Below are positions 6,968-9,086 of a stretch of DNA of 9,086 nt, in pieces. The translations under genes were made by a program, and so were the position numbers. This DNA comes from CAYJPV01 sp964396055 (lineage in GTDB: Bacteria > Acidobacteriota > Vicinamibacteria > Vicinamibacterales > JAKQTR01): contig CAYNDV010000171.1 in the NCBI GenBank assembly GCA_964396055.1, forward strand, positions 1-9,086. Reading direction: 5' to 3'. A model generated the notes under the pieces. The model had not been told where the DNA came from, made no database searches, and was given only the letters and a program-made list of their open reading frames with translations. Position 1 is the first letter of the stretch. Every line of letters starts with the position of its first letter.

Positions 6968-6969
6968 GT

Positions 6970-7557
6970 TCAGCGTCCGGGAATGGGCTCAGGCGTGAAC
7001 GGATCGCCCTCGGGCGCCCGCGGGTTGGGCGGGTTGGAGCCCTGGAGGCTCCGCACGTACGACACGAGCGCCGCCAGTTCCTCCGGTTTCATCGCCCGGC
7101 CCCACGGGGGCATGCCCTTGGCGGGCCAGCCCTTGGCCACTGACTGGAAGACCTGCTCGACGGCGCCGCCGTGGATCCACCGGTCATCGGTGAGGTTCGG
7201 GCCGATGAGGCCCTGGGCCTTCTCACCGTGACACGACGCGCAGGACTTCCCGAAACGCGTGGCCCCCAGGTCGAGGACAGCCGGGTCGGCCGCGCCGGCC
7301 AGCAGGTCCGCGGGCGACGGCGGCACGAGCGGGTTGGCGTCAAAGTGCGCCTGGACCCGATCGAGGGCCGCCTGCGTCTGGCCGCGGTACTCCGCCTCCA
7401 TCGACCCCTCGCCGAAGCTGAGGGCGTAAAAGACCAGGTAGGCCGCCGAGAAGATGAGCGAGCCCCACCAGATGGCCATGAGCCAGCCCGGCATCGGGTT
7501 GTCGTACTCCTTGATGCCGTCCAGTTCGTGGAGGACCTTGTCTTCGTACTGTGCCAT
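6970..7557 (-). CDS. ccoP: cbb3-type cytochrome c oxidase subunit III (CcoP), monoheme variant
   Basis: Membrane-anchored cytochrome c subunit that passes electrons towards CcoO and CcoN. The protein has 195 residues, against about 300 for the diheme form. The N-terminal signature DGIKEYDNPMPGWW-like region (13-31) and one transmembrane helix (about 24-46) are typical of CcoP. There is only one heme motif, CASCH (106-110), followed by GPNLTDDRWIHGG (119-131), probable distal Met 149 in KGMPPWG, and the closing cytochrome helix LAALVSYVRSLQG (161-173). The pattern NL.D..W..GG and MP.WG matches the first heme domain of canonical CcoP; the second CxxCH domain is absent and the protein ends in a Pro-rich tail. 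The ATG at 7557 has GAGGAG just upstream. It lies 12 nt after ccoQ and 13 nt before ccoG. The coding frame is intact, so this is a short form rather than a broken gene. Confidence 0.95.
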   Translation of the reverse strand: MAQYEDKVLHELDGIKEYDNPMPGWLMAIWWGSLIFSAAYLVFYALSFGEGSMEAEYRGQTQAALDRVQAHFDANPLVPPSPADLLAGAADPAVLDLGATRFGKSCASCHGEKAQGLIGPNLTDDRWIHGGAVEQVFQSVAKGWPAKGMPPWGRAMKPEELAALVSYVRSLQGSNPPNPRAPEGDPFTPEPIPGR

Positions 7558-7569
7558 GGTCTCCTCGTG

Positions 7570-7773
7570 TCAGGCGCCGTGCCCGGTGTCGGGGGCCGTG
7601 TCGCCAGCCGTCGCGTCCTCGCCGTCGAGGGCGAGACGGGCGCAGGCGTCCATGTCCTCGGACCGGGCCCGGTACACGCGAACCGCAATCCCTGCCCAGA
7701 CCGCCATGAAGAACAGCATCGCGGCCACGATCCACGGGGCGGCCCCGGTGCGCGCCGCCAGTTCCTGCAGCAT
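7570..7773 (-). CDS. ccoQ: cbb3-type oxidase small subunit CcoQ/FixQ
   Basis: A 67-residue single-span membrane protein located exactly where ccoQ is expected, between ccoO and ccoP. In the family CcoQ stabilises the oxidase and its contact with CcoP; it binds no cofactor. One transmembrane helix spans about residues 12-34 (hydrophobic, ending VRVYRAR). The cytoplasmic stretch MDACARLALDGED (41-53) resembles the FixQ tail pattern AARLPLDD, which supports the call beyond position alone. The ATG at 7773 follows the ccoNO stop by 2 nt. The Shine-Dalgarno sequence is weak (GGCGGTGA inside the end of ccoNO), so translation is probably coupled to ccoNO. The frame stays open upstream to 8235, but that stretch is the antisense-free shadow of ccoNO in another frame. 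It could be called only as a hypothetical small membrane protein if the tail match is discounted. Confidence 0.82.
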   Translation of the reverse strand: MLQELAARTGAAPWIVAAMLFFMAVWAGIAVRVYRARSEDMDACARLALDGEDATAGDTAPDTGHGA

Positions 7774-7775
7774 GG

Positions 7776-9086
7776 CTATTTCACCGCCGGACCTGCGGGC
7801 GGAGCCGGCAACGCGGCGGCCGGGGCCGGAGCCGGGGCGGGAAGCGCGAGCAACTGCGGCTGCGGGCGTTTCCACCGGATGTCCGTGCCCAGGCGCTGCA
7901 GGTACGCCGTCAACGCCGTGATTTCCTTGTCGGCAAGCCCCGGCGGCCCCTGCTGCGACGCCACCTCGGCGGCGATGGCCGCCGCCTGCCGCGCGATCGA
8001 CGCGGGGGCCGCCTCGATCTCGCCGTCGGTGTAGGGCACGCCCACCGTGCGCAGCGCGCGCATCTTCGATCCGATGAGGCTCGTGTCGAAGGCGTCGGTC
8101 TGCAGGTGCGGGTAACGCGGCATCACCGACCCGGGCGTCGTCGACGCCGGGCGGTCCATGTGGCGGACGTGCCACAACGACGGGTACTTCGCCCCCACGC
8201 GGTGCAGGTCGGGCCCGGTGCGCTTCGACCCCCACTGGAAGGGGTGGTCGTACACGTACTCGCCCGCCTTCGAATACTCGCCGTACCGCTCGGTCTCGTA
8301 CCGGAACGGGCGGACCAGCTGCGAATGGCAGTTATAGCAGCCCTCGCGGATGTAGATGTCGCGCCCGATGACTTCCAGCGGCGTGTACGGCTTCACGCTG
8401 GCGATCTCCTTCACGTTGTCCTTGTCGAAGAACATCGGGATCGCCTCGACCAGGGACCCGACCGCAAGGGCCAGCACCACCAGGACGGTGAACGTGATCA
8501 TGCGGCCCTCGAGCACGCGGTGCACGCCGTGGCGCAGCTCGTGCTGCCACCGGTAGAGGGCGTGGTCATACGTGTTGGCCGGGGTCACCGCGCCGGGGGC
8601 GGCGAGGTCCTTCACGATCGGCGGCGCGTGGACCGCTGGCTCGACGGCGTAGTCGGCCGGCGCACTCCGGATCGTCTTGATGAGGTTCCAGACCAGCAGG
8701 ATGAGGCCTGAGAAGAACAGCAGCGCCGCCATCAGCCGGACCCAGTACATCGGCACGATGCGGATCACGGTCTCGATGAAGTCGGGGTACACCAGGCGGC
8801 CGTCCGCCTCGAAGGCGCGCCACATGCCCCACTGCGTGATGCCCGCCACCCACATCGACACCTGGTACGCGATGAGGCCGATGGTGGACACCCAGAAGTG
8901 GGCCGTCGCCAGCTTCGTCGAGTACAGCGGCGTCTTCCAGAGCCGCGGCACCACCCAGTAGAGGATCCCGAACGACAGGAAGGCGTTCCAGCCCAGGGCT
9001 CCGGCATGCACGTGCCCGATCGTCCAGTCGGTGAAGTGCGACACCGCGTTCACCGACTTGATCGACATCATCGGCCCTTCGAAGGT
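7776..9086 (-). CDS. ccoNO: cbb3-type cytochrome c oxidase, fused subunit I/II (CcoN C-terminal part + CcoO), 5'-partial
   Basis: Catalytic subunit of a proton-pumping, high-affinity O2 reductase in the inner membrane, fused to its monoheme cytochrome c subunit. The frame is open to the right window edge (436 residues visible), so the ATG at 9071 is internal. The visible part opens with TFEGPMMS and the CcoN motif DWTIGHVH; by family knowledge its two His (visible residues 25 and 27) bind heme b3 and low-spin heme b. CcoN helices lie at about 34-46, 62-82 and 110-136. A hydrophilic linker (about 140-195) then leads, with no stop codon, into CcoO: one membrane anchor (about 196-219), heme motif CYNCH at 250-254, the QLVRPFRYE and GPDLHRVG signatures, and probable distal Met 322 in VMPRYPHL. 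An Ala/Pro-rich tail ends the protein. The stop TAG is 2 nt before ccoQ. In proteobacteria CcoN and CcoO are separate; fusions are known in other phyla. The CuB His ligands lie upstream of the window. Confidence 0.97.
   Translation of the reverse strand, partial: TFEGPMMSIKSVNAVSHFTDWTIGHVHAGALGWNAFLSFGILYWVVPRLWKTPLYSTKLATAHFWVSTIGLIAYQVSMWVAGITQWGMWRAFEADGRLVYPDFIETVIRIVPMYWVRLMAALLFFSGLILLVWNLIKTIRSAPADYAVEPAVHAPPIVKDLAAPGAVTPANTYDHALYRWQHELRHGVHRVLEGRMITFTVLVVLALAVGSLVEAIPMFFDKDNVKEIASVKPYTPLEVIGRDIYIREGCYNCHSQLVRPFRYETERYGEYSKAGEYVYDHPFQWGSKRTGPDLHRVGAKYPSLWHVRHMDRPASTTPGSVMPRYPHLQTDAFDTSLIGSKMRALRTVGVPYTDGEIEAAPASIARQAAAIAAEVASQQGPPGLADKEITALTAYLQRLGTDIRWKRPQPQLLALPAPAPAPAAALPAPPAGPAVK

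Noticed and set aside
7774..8235. Longer form of ccoQ reaching into ccoNO
   Set aside because: The extra sequence is an out-of-frame reading of the CcoO heme domain; the ATG at 7773 gives a protein of normal CcoQ size.
9060..9071. ATG at 9071 as the start of a separate short gene
   Set aside because: The frame continues upstream as TFEGP, part of the conserved CcoN motif, so the gene is cut by the window edge.

Overview
The window is a very GC-rich, tightly packed, single-strand (minus) respiratory operon read from right to left. It carries the 3' part of a cbb3-type (C-family) heme-copper oxidase operon, followed without a break by the first genes of an alternative complex III (ACIII, a quinol:cytochrome c/oxidase oxidoreductase). 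In order of transcription: ccoNO (fused, 5' end outside the window) - ccoQ - ccoP - ccoG - ccoH - ccoI - ccoS - actA - actB (3' end outside the window). Gaps are 1 to 44 nt, and three junctions are 4-nt start/stop overlaps, so all nine genes are probably one transcription unit. There is no gene-free stretch longer than 44 nt, and I see no RNA gene, mobile element, repeat array, CRISPR or internal terminator.

Functional layout: positions 6970-9086 encode the oxidase itself (catalytic CcoN fused to monoheme CcoO, small CcoQ, CcoP). Positions 2224-6956 encode the cbb3 maturation set: CcoG (Fe-S membrane protein linked to copper handling), CcoH, the copper P-type ATPase CcoI, and CcoS. Positions 1-2227 encode a pentaheme cytochrome (ActA type) and the N-terminal half of a molybdopterin-oxidoreductase-like ActB with a Tat signal. 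Together they predict a quinol -> ACIII -> cytochrome c or direct contact -> cbb3 -> O2 chain, with terminal oxidase, its copper and heme maturation, and its electron-supplying complex encoded together.

Organism: the base composition, the fused CcoNO, the monoheme CcoP and the ACIII genes point to a non-proteobacterial, high-GC Gram-negative lineage. Acidobacteriota (Vicinamibacteria-like) is my best guess, with Planctomycetota or Gemmatimonadota as alternatives. This is inference from gene architecture, not a marker gene.

No wholly unknown system is visible. The unusual points are the cbb3-ACIII fusion of operons, a CcoP that has lost its second heme domain, a CcoG lacking one canonical cluster cysteine, an ActA with altered heme-ligand and loop regions, a CcoI with the SEHP-type motif changed to HA, and an ActB with a short rather than extended Tat leader.
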